Origin: Chitinophagales bacterium | GTDB taxonomy: Bacteria; Bacteroidota; Bacteroidia; Chitinophagales; UBA2359 | Direction of reading: 5' to 3' | Assembly: GCA_020631035.1 (NCBI GenBank) | Contig: JAHDIA010000020.1 | Coordinates: 8,635 to 19,111 of the forward strand | DNA length: 10,477 nucleotides | Shown: in pieces, positions 1-7,061 of the stretch | How positions within the stretch are numbered: the stretch's first letter is position 1 | How the letters are laid out: the number at the start of each line of letters is the position of its first letter | The notes under the pieces: generated by a model | Told to the model about the DNA's origin: nothing | The model's database searches: none | What the model saw: the letters and a program-made list of their open reading frames with translations, nothing else | Translations under genes and position numbers: made by a program

Positions 1-1
1 T

Positions 2-712
2 TACGCCTCAGAATGTTTTGGTGGAGGTTCTAGCTATCTAGCAATTTTGGCATTGTACAATATGGATTTTCGTTTGCTACGTGCCATCGCTTTATTGTGC
101 AATATCACCGTCGTATCTGGAGGAACATTCATCTTTTACCGCCAGGGATTTTTAAAACTAAAAAAAGTATTGCCACTCGTATTGCTGAGTGTGCCAATGG
201 CATATTTAGGAGGGCGATTGCCCATACAACAAAATGTTTTTTTTGTTCTATTAGGAATGGCTTTATTCCTAGCAGCCCTCTTAATGTTTTTTCAAAAAAG
301 CCTGCAAGAACAATCGCAAAAACGCTGGGAACATTGGAGCATCAATACTTTTATTGGTGGAATAATTGGTTTTGTTTCAGGTATGTTGGGCATTGGTGGG
401 GGCATTTTTTTAGCCCCAGTCCTACACCTCATTCGGTGGGATAGTCCTAAGGTCATTGCAGCTACGGCAAGTTTGTTTATCTTTGTCAATTCAATAGCGG
501 GTTTGCTAGGGCAAATGTCAGGAGCCACTTTTGAAATGGATTGGGGTTTGGCAGCGGTCTTGATGGCAAGTGTGTTGTTAGGAGGACAACTAGGATCAAG
601 GGTGAGTGCATTGCAGTTGCAACAACAAAGCGTCAAAAAAATAACCGCTGTATTAATTTTAGTGGTAGCAGTACGAATTTTATACAAATATTTGCCATTG
701 TTGATGGGATGA
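2..712 (+). CDS. TauE/SafE-family sulfite/anion permease (5' partial)
   Basis: Integral inner-membrane protein of the TauE/SafE (DUF81) family, whose members export or import sulfite, sulfoacetate or related organic anions. The reading frame is open from base 2, so the true start lies left of the window; 236 residues are visible of a usual ~250, so probably only 10-20 are missing. Two family hallmarks can be read: a glycine-rich FGGGSSYLA stretch at visible residues 6-14 and its second-half counterpart GMLGIGGG at about 127-134, reflecting the internal duplication of the family. The rest is nearly all hydrophobic segments, with one charged cytoplasmic-type linker (QKSLQEQSQKRWEHW) between the halves. 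It lies upstream of moaD/moaE on the same strand, separated by a 176-base spacer with a structured repeat. That linkage suggests a role near molybdenum-cofactor or sulfur metabolism, but the transported substrate cannot be read from the sequence. Confidence 0.88.
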   Translation, partial: YASECFGGGSSYLAILALYNMDFRLLRAIALLCNITVVSGGTFIFYRQGFLKLKKVLPLVLLSVPMAYLGGRLPIQQNVFFVLLGMALFLAALLMFFQKSLQEQSQKRWEHWSINTFIGGIIGFVSGMLGIGGGIFLAPVLHLIRWDSPKVIAATASLFIFVNSIAGLLGQMSGATFEMDWGLAAVLMASVLLGGQLGSRVSALQLQQQSVKKITAVLILVVAVRILYKYLPLLMG

Positions 713-756
713 AATTTTTAAGTATTTTGAAGCAAATGTTTGTGTGCGTTGTTGCT

Positions 757-840
757 ACTTGTTTGCCCGCTATCCACTTTTACTCCTCGTCCCGATTTTA
801 TCGGGACTGTGGGGTAACCGTTGCTATCGGGGCTAGTTTA
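757..840 (-). repeat. Structured intergenic repeat, possibly a Flavo-1-like RNA
   Basis: The spacer between the permease and moaD holds a strong hairpin. GTCCCGAT (789-796) pairs with ATCGGGAC (800-807) across a 3-base loop, and the stem extends outward through an internal loop to TTAC (780-783) pairing with GTAA (814-817). Read on the minus strand the unit begins TAGCCCCGATAGCAACGG and ends near GGATAGCGGGC, so the flanks also carry complementary CCCG/CGGG arms. This layout resembles dispersed intergenic elements I associate with Bacteroidota genomes and perhaps the Flavo-1 RNA motif, but I recall that family only loosely. The strand is assigned from that resemblance. It is not coding: the only ORF crossing it runs out of frame through the permease gene. 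Confidence 0.5.
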
Positions 841-888
841 TTTTGTTCACTTGCATTCGCAAATGACGCTTTTAAATAAAATAAATTT

Positions 889-1131
889 ATGAAATGCAAT
901 ATATTGACATTCGGAATTGCTAGGGATATTGTCAAAACCAGTCAGTTAGAATTAAATTTAGAAGGAGAACAAACCATCAGGAATTTAAAAGAAAAGCTGG
1001 TCAATCAATTCCCTGAATTTGAAAAATTAAGGCATTATTCCATTGCCGTAAATGCGGAGTATAGGTTGGATGATTTTATATTAAATGAAGGAGATGAAAT
1101 TGCCATCATCCCACCTGTCAGTGGTGGGTGA
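889..1131 (+). CDS. moaD: Molybdopterin synthase small subunit MoaD
   Basis: Ubiquitin-like sulfur carrier that, as a C-terminal thiocarboxylate, donates sulfur to precursor Z (cPMP) within the MoaD2-MoaE2 molybdopterin synthase, in the cytoplasm. The 80-residue length matches the family (~80). The N-terminus has the typical beta strand followed by FGIARDIV, and the protein ends in VSGG; the terminal Gly-Gly is required for adenylation by MoeB and for thiolation. Family members also include ThiS-like carriers, but the immediately following moaE settles the assignment. The ATG at 889 gives the family's usual N-terminus; the sequence before it is A/T-rich with no clear Shine-Dalgarno. The stop is only 7 bases before the first candidate moaE start, so the two genes are very likely cotranscribed and perhaps translationally coupled. 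Confidence 0.95.
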   Translation: MKCNILTFGIARDIVKTSQLELNLEGEQTIRNLKEKLVNQFPEFEKLRHYSIAVNAEYRLDDFILNEGDEIAIIPPVSGG

Positions 1132-1138
1132 GAAAAGA

Positions 1139-1570
1139 ATGAAAAATAATACTATGACCAACATCCAAATAAAAGCAAACGATTTAAATTTAGACGAATG
1201 TATGCAACTCGCTGCCAATGATGAAGCGGGAGGCATTTGTTTTTTTGTAGGCACTGTACGCAATCAAACCAAAGGCAAAAAAGTAGTATCCCTACAATTT
1301 GAAGCCTACGAAAAAATGGCAATTTCCGAAATGCAAAAAATTGCGGACCATCTCATAAAAGATAAAAGTATCAACCGAGTAGTTATCCATCATAGGGTAG
1401 GGGATTTGTCTGTTGGAGAAATCCCTGTGATCATAGTTGTAGCAGCTCCCCACCGCAAAGCCGCTTTTGAAGCCTGTCAATATGCCATCGACACCTTAAA
1501 AGAAACAGTCCCCATCTGGAAAAAAGAAATCTTCGAAAATGGTGAAGTCTGGGTATCCGCCCATCCCTAG
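1139..1570 (+). CDS. moaE: Molybdopterin synthase catalytic subunit MoaE
   Basis: Large subunit of molybdopterin synthase; binds cPMP and inserts two sulfurs delivered by MoaD to make the dithiolene of molybdopterin. With the start at 1139 the protein has 143 residues (E. coli MoaE is 150). Conserved landmarks are visible: GTVRN with Arg41, PHR with His105-Arg106, and LKETVPIWKKE with Lys121 and Lys128, equivalent to the E. coli active-site residues Arg39, His103-Arg104, Lys119 and Lys126. An ATG at 1154 (protein begins MTNIQIKA) is an equally good start by similarity, giving 138 residues; neither has a clear Shine-Dalgarno. A still earlier in-frame ATG at 1085 lies inside moaD and is unlikely. 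The gene converges on a hydrolase gene whose stop is only 34 bases away, with no strong terminator between them. Confidence 0.95.
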   Translation: MKNNTMTNIQIKANDLNLDECMQLAANDEAGGICFFVGTVRNQTKGKKVVSLQFEAYEKMAISEMQKIADHLIKDKSINRVVIHHRVGDLSVGEIPVIIVVAAPHRKAAFEACQYAIDTLKETVPIWKKEIFENGEVWVSAHP

Positions 1571-1604
1571 TGATTATTTAGCCCATCACATTATGTGGCT
1601 TGTA

Positions 1605-2537
1605 TCAGTCTCCCTCTTCTAACAAAAAAAGTCTTACATCCTCAGCCGACTTCTGAGGAATTTCCTCCATCGGAATGTGTCCAGCATCCTCATAGACAAT
1701 CAATTTAGAATTGGTGATTTTTTTATCAAAGACCTGAGCATCTTCTAGTAAAATCCATTCATCGTGTTTGCCCCACATAACCAAAGTTGGGCAAGCAATT
1801 TCATCAATGCGATGAAACAAGGTGTGCATTACAGTATTTGCTCGGTCGATAAATGCCTGTCGCCCCCCCTCCCGCAATGCCATTTTGTAATATCTTTCTA
1901 CCAATTCATCTGTAATTTTGGAATCGTCATAATAGACTTCCTCAATATTTTTCCGAATCAATGCCTTTGGCAATACCCGCTCAATCAAAGGGGCTACAAT
2001 AGGATTTTGTGCCAAGCCAATAATTTGTGGTGGTTTTCTATCAGAAGGAATTCCAGCCGCATCAATCAAAATCAATTTTTTGACTTTCTCAGGATGTGCA
2101 ATGGTATAATTCCAAGCAATATTACCTCCTAGAGAATTGCCAGCCAAATAAAATGAATCTATGTTCATCTTATTTACAAATTGATCTACGAATTTGGTAT
2201 AGCTTTTAATGCTGTAATCTCTATCAGGATCAGGACCCGTCAAACCAAAGGCAGGAATGTCCATCCGAATAATTGTAAAATCTTTTTGCAACAATTGGGT
2301 CCAATCATCCCAGGTATGCAAAGAAGCCGCTGTACCGTGTACCAAAACCAAAGGCGGACCATTGCCCTCTATTCGATAATGTACCCGCATTCCCTCCATT
2401 TCCACAAACTTCGATTGCTCATTGGTATACAAACGATTCATTTCCTCTTCAGAAATATCACCCTTGTACAAAAACAGCCAAAATAGGAAAAACAACAATA
2501 CCCCAAGAAAAATCAAGATTTGAAAAAGACGCTTCAT
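1605..2537 (-). CDS. Membrane-anchored alpha/beta hydrolase
   Basis: Alpha/beta-hydrolase-fold enzyme of 310 residues; substrate unknown, with family relatives including epoxide hydrolases, C-C bond hydrolases, esterases and haloperoxidase-like enzymes. A single hydrophobic segment at residues ~4-24 after MKR acts as an N-terminal membrane anchor or uncleaved signal, so the catalytic domain is probably periplasmic. The full triad is readable: nucleophile Ser135 in GNSLGG, Asp259 in WGKHDEW and His287 in EDAGHIP; His67-Gly68 (LVHGT) forms the oxyanion-hole region. I start at the ATG at 2537 because it is preceded by AGGA and leads straight into a standard signal/anchor. The frame is open back to 2600, which would add 21 residues (MVWKDIPK...) without family support. 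It follows the DUF5723-like gene on the same strand, with 83 bases between them. Confidence 0.9.
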   Translation of the reverse strand: MKRLFQILIFLGVLLFFLFWLFLYKGDISEEEMNRLYTNEQSKFVEMEGMRVHYRIEGNGPPLVLVHGTAASLHTWDDWTQLLQKDFTIIRMDIPAFGLTGPDPDRDYSIKSYTKFVDQFVNKMNIDSFYLAGNSLGGNIAWNYTIAHPEKVKKLILIDAAGIPSDRKPPQIIGLAQNPIVAPLIERVLPKALIRKNIEEVYYDDSKITDELVERYYKMALREGGRQAFIDRANTVMHTLFHRIDEIACPTLVMWGKHDEWILLEDAQVFDKKITNSKLIVYEDAGHIPMEEIPQKSAEDVRLFLLEEGD

Positions 2538-2620
2538 TCCTAAAGATAAATAAAATTCTGTATAGATAATCCCAATTTTCGGAATGTCTTTCCATACCAC
2601 TCAGCAAAAAAAGATTAAAA

Positions 2621-4105
2621 TCAAAACTTCGGACAACTCACACTCGGTCCAGCTTTTAAATGTTTGTTTTTAATCTTTTTCTTTTTGTCTTTTTTAGAAG
2701 CAAAACGTCCCTCTTTTGAAGAGCCAAATGAGAATGGATTGATTTTGAGAGCCACATAAAAATCTGTCCCATTAAAAGTAGAAGGAATAAACAAACTGGC
2801 TAAATTTTCTGTGCCAACTGTCAAGAAACCCAAGCGAGCAGATGCACCCCAAATGATCTCTTTGTAATCAAATATGGTCAAAGCAGTTCCCAACTCAAAC
2901 CAACGAGACTCAAAGCGAGGAGCGATAGACAAACTATTGGTACGAGCCAAGGTCTTATCTGTAAATTTTAAACGCTGTACCCACTGCGCATTGACATATA
3001 AGAAAGAGGTCAAGGAATAATCTGCCTGTAAGGAAACAGCCATAGGGGTAAACAAAGCAAAAGAGGCATCAGTCGAACTTGTTGCAACATCGCCCAAAGT
3101 TTGCTCGCTAATCAACTCTACCAAGTCTGCATCATTTTGAATAAATCTAAAATCATCGGCGTGAATCCAAATTTGTTCAGCAGAACTTAAATTGTGTGTT
3201 TGGCTATTGGAGTTGAAATTTAAAAAGCCTATGTCTAAAAGGGATGCTCCCAAGCGCAAATCGTAAGCTTTGTTTTCATTGCTTGAGGGTAAGATGTAAT
3301 TGACTCCCAAATCAAAAGAAAAGCCATTTCCATTGGTTTGGCGTTGATAAGTATCGTTTTCAAAATTAAAATTGTGGGCAAATCCATAATCAATGTCTAC
3401 TTGCGAAAAATACAAAGTATCATTGCTGGCTTTAATCAATTCAAAATCCTCTTTACTAGAAAGAAAAAAGGCATCACGGGGCTGCAAAATCTTGGCATTG
3501 ATACCTGCCGAAAATTGTTCGTTAAAATTGTGTCCATAATGCAAACCTATTTCTGTCCAATGTGCCATTGACAAATCAAAAGATTTTACGGGAAAACTTT
3601 CATCAAATACTTGATTGTCGAAATCGGGGAAAGCAAGATTGGGATCAATGCCACCAGCATAAATATGTGTACGCCAATTGGTGAATATACCAAACGAATG
3701 TTTAGCTAAATTTATTAAAAGAGATGGACCTCCTATCAAGTTTTTATTGTAAATAAATTTATCTGTTTGGTTGCCATCTGCAAAATCATAAAACAAACCC
3801 TGGTTCAAATCTCCAGCAGTATTTTCGCTAGAAAATTCTTCTAAATTATCATAATTTCTACTTAAATCCAATAAGGAGGTATTGTAGATAAAAGCATAAT
3901 TGTTTTGAACGAAAAAAGAACTACTTGCTAGATTTAAATCCCAATTAAGTGGATAAGCTGCTACAGGAGTAGCTGGATTTAAAATAATTCCATTTATACC
4001 AGAGTAGTTGCCCATTCGTAAAAAACCTTCTTCTTGAGCATTTAAGCATACAGGAAGCAGTAAAACAAATAGACAGCAATGGAGGACTTGCAAGAGTGAT
4101 TTCAT
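2621..4105 (-). CDS. Outer-membrane beta-barrel protein, DUF5723-like
   Basis: 494-residue exported protein with no assigned biochemical role. It begins with a signal peptide (about residues 1-23, ending CLNA before QEEG). Next comes GNYSGINGIILNPA near residues 32-45, an N-terminal pattern I associate with Bacteroidota DUF5723-type proteins whose members are predicted outer-membrane barrels. The remainder alternates hydrophobic and polar residues with many aromatic-rich strands separated by acidic, Asn-rich loops, as expected of a barrel. After what looks like the last strand (FYVALKINPF) there is an unusual basic tail with a KKDKKKKIKNK run and the end SVSCPKF, which should face the periplasm. 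LLPVC at 16-20 is not a proper lipobox. The family name is from memory; the outer-membrane assignment is firmer. It may share a transcript with the hydrolase downstream. Confidence 0.75.
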   Translation of the reverse strand: MKSLLQVLHCCLFVLLLPVCLNAQEEGFLRMGNYSGINGIILNPATPVAAYPLNWDLNLASSSFFVQNNYAFIYNTSLLDLSRNYDNLEEFSSENTAGDLNQGLFYDFADGNQTDKFIYNKNLIGGPSLLINLAKHSFGIFTNWRTHIYAGGIDPNLAFPDFDNQVFDESFPVKSFDLSMAHWTEIGLHYGHNFNEQFSAGINAKILQPRDAFFLSSKEDFELIKASNDTLYFSQVDIDYGFAHNFNFENDTYQRQTNGNGFSFDLGVNYILPSSNENKAYDLRLGASLLDIGFLNFNSNSQTHNLSSAEQIWIHADDFRFIQNDADLVELISEQTLGDVATSSTDASFALFTPMAVSLQADYSLTSFLYVNAQWVQRLKFTDKTLARTNSLSIAPRFESRWFELGTALTIFDYKEIIWGASARLGFLTVGTENLASLFIPSTFNGTDFYVALKINPFSFGSSKEGRFASKKDKKKKIKNKHLKAGPSVSCPKF

Positions 4106-4231
4106 AAAAGGGCGTTATTGTTGAATTATACGGTTGGCATAGGCAAGTTGTTGTATTAACCTTTTTTAAGCCTTAAATATTATATAGAACATAGAAGAAT
4201 GGCGTGAAGCGGAAGGATTTAACATTTGTAC

Positions 4232-4251
4232 AGATAAGGCATGCCTTGTCT
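4232..4251 (-). terminator. Short palindromic hairpin after the DUF445 gene
   Basis: An 8-bp stem (AGATAAGG / CCTTGTCT, allowing one G-T wobble) closes a CATG loop, 21 bases beyond the DUF445 stop in the direction of transcription. GTAC tetranucleotides flank it on both sides. On the minus strand the stem is followed by GTACAAATG rather than a run of T, so it is a poor intrinsic terminator. It could instead be a 3'-end stabiliser, or an operator for the downstream outer-membrane gene, which starts about 127 bases further on. Confidence 0.3.
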
Positions 4252-4272
4252 CCTATGTACGATTAACCAATC

Positions 4273-5490
4273 CTAAAAAAGAAAAACCAATTGCATAAAA
4301 CCCGCAATCATTCCCAAGATGGCACCCACAGCGATCAATTTCCATTCGTCTTCTTGGAAGATGGGGCGCAGAAATCCTGCAAAATCTTCAGGGGGGAGAG
4401 TAGACATTTTTTGGAATAGGGCATTCTCTACATCCAAGCTCTGTTCGGTGTATTGATAGATATTGTGCATCAGAATGGGAAAATCCTCCATAAAGGAATA
4501 AGTCGCAATGTTTTTAACAGTCTCAAATTTTTCGGGTGTATAAAACAAATCAATTATTTTGCGGTAATCTTGTGCAGTTTCTTCAACCACATCTCGAACA
4601 TGCTCTCCAATGATTTCTTTTAGTTTGGGCGATTTGGGACCACTCCACAATTGCTCAAAAATTTTCTCGGAAGTAATGATGTTTTCTTTGACCAATTTAG
4701 AATAACCTTGTGCAACCTCTTCTTGACGTTTGATGAACAAACCTTGTAGGACATAGGGGCCTATCTTTTTGGGATAGAGCGGTTCAAAAATTAGTTTGAG
4801 GGCAATCCAATTGGTAACATAACCAACGAGCAAACCAGCAAAGGGCAAGACCCACCAAACAGGAAAAAAATACCAAACAATCATTTGAACCAAGCCAAAT
4901 AGGAAGCCAAAATACAAACCTGATTTTTTGACAAACTTAAACTCCTCTCGTCCACATTCCATAAAAATATCATTTAAGAGCTGCTTGTCATTTACCAAAG
5001 ATTCAACCACCATGCCTTTTAAATCAAAGAGGTCGTCCAGTCGCTCTTTCATTTCGTCAAATAAATCAACGACAATTTGCGGGAGGTTTTCGGTACTTTG
5101 AGCATAAATGTTGTTTTTGGTTCGAGCAGGGAGACTTTTCCAAATAAGAGGTACTTTTGCCATCATCACCTCATCCACAATTTTTATCGAAAGTCTTTCG
5201 AGTGCTGGTCCCATTTCTTGAGCAATGACTTGAGAATCAATGTTTTGAAACTGCTCATCTATGCTGATTAGCCGTTGGGTAATCATATCGACAGATTTCT
5301 CTGCCATTGATTTGGACTTGTTGGGAATGATGCCTTGCCAACCAAGGTAGGGGGGAATCCCTACAAATTCGAGTGGGTAAAAAGTCATTTGTACAGCCAA
5401 TACATTGGTTCCCCAGCCAACCAAGGCGGCAGTGATGGGAATACCAAGGTAAGCGACAAACTCAGGAAGGATGCCAGCAAGCTGTGTCAT
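4273..5490 (-). CDS. DUF445 family membrane protein
   Basis: 405-residue inner-membrane protein of the DUF445 (YheB/YjiN-related) family, whose biochemical function is not established. It has an evident internal duplication. A first unit has GWGTNVLAVQMTFYPLEFVG at residues 25-44, then an LGWQGIIPNK segment. A second unit has GYVTNWIALKLIFEPLYPKK at 223-242, then a VLQGLFIKRQ segment. Each begins with a hydrophobic helix and ends in a hydrophilic, helix-rich domain. Hydrophobic segments lie at about 10-36, 191-208, 211-235 and 384-404. The soluble stretches (about 55-185 and 245-380) are charged and probably form long helices. The ATG at 5490 places the first helix right at the N-terminus, as usual for the family. 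It stands alone between two intergenic regions containing palindromes, so it is probably its own transcription unit. Confidence 0.9.
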   Translation of the reverse strand: MTQLAGILPEFVAYLGIPITAALVGWGTNVLAVQMTFYPLEFVGIPPYLGWQGIIPNKSKSMAEKSVDMITQRLISIDEQFQNIDSQVIAQEMGPALERLSIKIVDEVMMAKVPLIWKSLPARTKNNIYAQSTENLPQIVVDLFDEMKERLDDLFDLKGMVVESLVNDKQLLNDIFMECGREEFKFVKKSGLYFGFLFGLVQMIVWYFFPVWWVLPFAGLLVGYVTNWIALKLIFEPLYPKKIGPYVLQGLFIKRQEEVAQGYSKLVKENIITSEKIFEQLWSGPKSPKLKEIIGEHVRDVVEETAQDYRKIIDLFYTPEKFETVKNIATYSFMEDFPILMHNIYQYTEQSLDVENALFQKMSTLPPEDFAGFLRPIFQEDEWKLIAVGAILGMIAGFMQLVFLF

Positions 5491-5547
5491 TCATAATTGT
5501 TTACAAAATGCCTAGCAAGGCTATTTAACATTATCTAATATAAAAGG

Positions 5548-5657
5548 GTTCTTTGAAAATTTTTGGAGAGTAATTCTTGAACAAATAGTAAGGAGCCACA
5601 GGCGACTGGATAGCTTGTTTAAGAATTAGCTCTCTTCCACAAAAATGTTCAAAGAAC
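5548..5657. repeat. Long imperfect inverted repeat (about 40-bp arms)
   Basis: Left arm 5548-5586 begins GTTCTTTGAAAATTTTTG and ends TAATTCTTGAACAAA. Right arm 5615-5657, read in reverse complement, begins GTTCTTTGAACATTTTTG and ends TAATTCTTAAACAA. The arms match along their length apart from two substitutions and short insertions in the right arm. Between them is a 28-base core containing GGAGCCACAGGCGACTGG, more GC-rich than its surroundings. No T-run follows the structure on either strand, so it is not a normal terminator. It could be a miniature transposable element or dispersed palindromic repeat, a structured RNA, or an RNA-processing site in the 3' region of the 143-aa gene. I see no obvious target-site duplication. 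Confidence 0.7.
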
Positions 5658-5756
5658 TATATAAATAAATACGAAAGTTAGCTAAAAAAGCTGAAAGAAA
5701 TGTAGAAAATATAAATCTATCTTGTAAGTGAAGGAAGATAAGGGAGGTTTGAGCGT

Positions 5757-6188
5757 TTATTGGGCGGTTTTTTCCTCGTCCAAATTGTCAGGATAGATTT
5801 GTAGGATTTTGCCTTCTTTATTTGGTTGTGTACCCGCACGTTGAGCACGTTTATAGGCGAGTTGTTGAGCCACTTGTTCACGGCGGCTCATTTTGAAGAC
5901 ACTTTGTGGTTCTGTTGCATACTGAGGTACAGGTTTAAGACTTGTATTGTTAAGTTTATCAGTATTTTCTATGATTTTGATGGCTTTTCTGTTTCCATGG
6001 TATTGCTTTTTGAGTTCTTCATCTTTTTGTGGCGTGGTATATTGTACCAAAGTACGCAATTCAGACATAGCCATTCTATTGTCTATCCAAGCCAAACGCA
6101 GACCATTTAACTTTAAATAGGCTAGATACAACAAAAAACTAGCAGCAAACACTCCAAGAATTTGTAAAATGTATTGTACAAAAATCAT
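5757..6188 (-). CDS. Unrecognised 143-aa single-pass membrane protein
   Basis: I do not recognise this protein. It begins with one hydrophobic segment (residues ~3-25, FVQYILQILGVFAASFLLYLAY), followed at once by Lys/Arg residues (K26, R31), which predicts a cytoplasmic C-terminal part. There are no cysteines and no enzyme motif. The soluble part is polar and probably helical, with a basic stretch MSRREQVAQQLAYKRAQRAG at residues 100-119 and an acidic tail NLDEEK. The ATG at 6188 is the natural start, as it leads directly into the membrane segment. It lies between a thioredoxin-like lipoprotein gene upstream (198 bases away) and the long inverted repeat downstream, all on the minus strand. 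Codon use is like its neighbours, so it is likely a real lineage-specific gene. Confidence 0.7.
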   Translation of the reverse strand: MIFVQYILQILGVFAASFLLYLAYLKLNGLRLAWIDNRMAMSELRTLVQYTTPQKDEELKKQYHGNRKAIKIIENTDKLNNTSLKPVPQYATEPQSVFKMSRREQVAQQLAYKRAQRAGTQPNKEGKILQIYPDNLDEEKTAQ

Positions 6189-6386
6189 AGTTAATCAGAT
6201 AGTTTTATCAGCAAAAAGAACACACAGTTTAAGGGAGTTTACTAGTTGCCAACACTATTAGAGACAAACAAATGAATTTGGGTAACTTATAAATTGTTTC
6301 GGATTGAAGGTGTTAATATCTTTTCAAATTCAAACTTATCATTAATGAGACGAAAATAAGACAAATTGGGTTGTATTCCTAACAAA

Positions 6387-6857
6387 TTAAATAGCTTTTT
6401 TTGCAGCTTTTTTTGCTTGTGAAAGCAAAGTACGTGCATCCGTATATCCTTCTTCCATTATAAGCAAATCACCTTCCTTGTTTAGGAACAACAAACTCGG
6501 CAATATTTTAATGGCAAAAACAGTCTGTAACATTTGACCATCTTTAGATTCCATATCCAATTTGTATGGCAGATAATTGGTGTTGAGGTATCGTGCTAAT
6601 GCATCGTCTATAAAAACGTTTTTGTCCATTTGCTTACAAGGCAAACACCAATCAGCATAAACATCTATAAATATGGGCTTGTCAACAACAAGGGCCTTGT
6701 CCAACAGTTTGCTAAAAGAACCTTCGTAAAAGTTGACTTTGCCTATTTTGGTTTGAGATAGACCTTGAGTTTTTTGTGTCTTTTTAGCACCACAAGAACC
6801 AAAGAAAAATAAAATGCCTATCAATAAAGAAATGGTGTAATAGAATTGTTTTGTCAT
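6387..6857 (-). CDS. Thioredoxin-fold lipoprotein (thioredoxin_7-like)
   Basis: 156-residue secreted thioredoxin-like protein. The N-terminus is a lipoprotein signal with lipobox FGSC, so Cys22 should be lipidated. The next residues, GAKK, lack the acidic surface-export signature of Bacteroidota, so the protein is probably held on the periplasmic side. The mature domain has a redox site W70-C71-L72-P73-C74 inside DVYADWCLPCKQMD and the cis-proline Pro120 in IKILPSLLF, typical of thioredoxin_7 and DsbD C-terminal-like domains. The WCLPC site suggests a disulfide reductase or thiol-redox role; the partner is not visible. A Lys/Ala-rich tail (KKAAKKAI) ends the protein. The ATG at 6857 sits 21 bases downstream of an AT palindrome (6879-6894) and has no clear Shine-Dalgarno. 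It is about 100 bases downstream of the SRP RNA on the same strand but likely transcribed separately. Confidence 0.9.
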   Translation of the reverse strand: MTKQFYYTISLLIGILFFFGSCGAKKTQKTQGLSQTKIGKVNFYEGSFSKLLDKALVVDKPIFIDVYADWCLPCKQMDKNVFIDDALARYLNTNYLPYKLDMESKDGQMLQTVFAIKILPSLLFLNKEGDLLIMEEGYTDARTLLSQAKKAAKKAI

Positions 6858-6878
6858 AAGAAGAGGTCTGTCGTTTGT

Positions 6879-6894
6879 AGATATAAATATATCT
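6879..6894. promoter_or_regulatory. AT-rich 16-bp palindrome upstream of the thioredoxin lipoprotein
   Basis: AGATATA, two bases, then TATATCT form a perfect inverted repeat centred about 30 bases before the ATG at 6857. It could be an operator overlapping the promoter or a 5'-UTR hairpin. It is pure A/T apart from the end bases, so chance is a real alternative. Confidence 0.25.
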
Positions 6895-6961
6895 CTTTTA
6901 ATAAGATAATGTTAATAAGACTTAAATGTAAAACGACCGTTTAAGGATAGTATTTTATGGA

Positions 6962-7057
6962 AAGAAAAACAGATTCGAATCACACCGCTACAACCATTTA
7001 CCCTTGCTGCCTTTCGACCCTGGGGGATTCAACAGGAGCTAGTCGAACGAATCTGCG
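6962..7057 (-). ncRNA. ffs: Signal recognition particle RNA, small bacterial type (4.5S-like)
   Basis: RNA component of the signal recognition particle, which with Ffh targets nascent membrane proteins to FtsY and SecYEG. On the minus strand the diagnostic helix-8 core reads CAGGGTCGAAAGGCAGCAAG: a GAAA tetraloop (7012-7015) closed by a C-G pair, followed by the GGCAGCAAG side of the symmetric and asymmetric loops recognised by the Ffh M domain. The ends pair: CAGATTCG (7055-7048) with CGAATCTG (6977-6970), giving a single hairpin of about 86 nt. A U-rich run follows immediately (6969-6961) and acts as terminator. There is no Alu domain, as expected for the short form. The 5' end is inferred from the promoter and the terminal helix; it could be off by a few bases. 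Confidence 0.93.
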
Positions 7058-7061
7058 GTTG

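Noticed and set aside
541..879. 112-codon plus-strand ORF spanning the end of the permease gene and the hairpin repeat
   Set aside because: It overlaps the true permease frame and then reads through noncoding repeat; no family resemblance and no start signal.
1085..1138. Earlier in-frame start for moaE inside moaD
   Set aside because: It would add residues (MKEMKLPSSH...) with no counterpart in MoaE, encoded by the overlapping moaD C-terminus; starts at 1139 or 1154 match the family.
1580..1602. Weak hairpin between moaE and the hydrolase (CACAT-T-ATGTG)
   Set aside because: Only 5 bp with a 1-base loop and no T-run; not supportable as a terminator.
2538..2600. Upstream extension of the alpha/beta hydrolase
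   Set aside because: The added 21 residues precede a normal membrane anchor, and the ATG at 2537 has an AGGA just before it.
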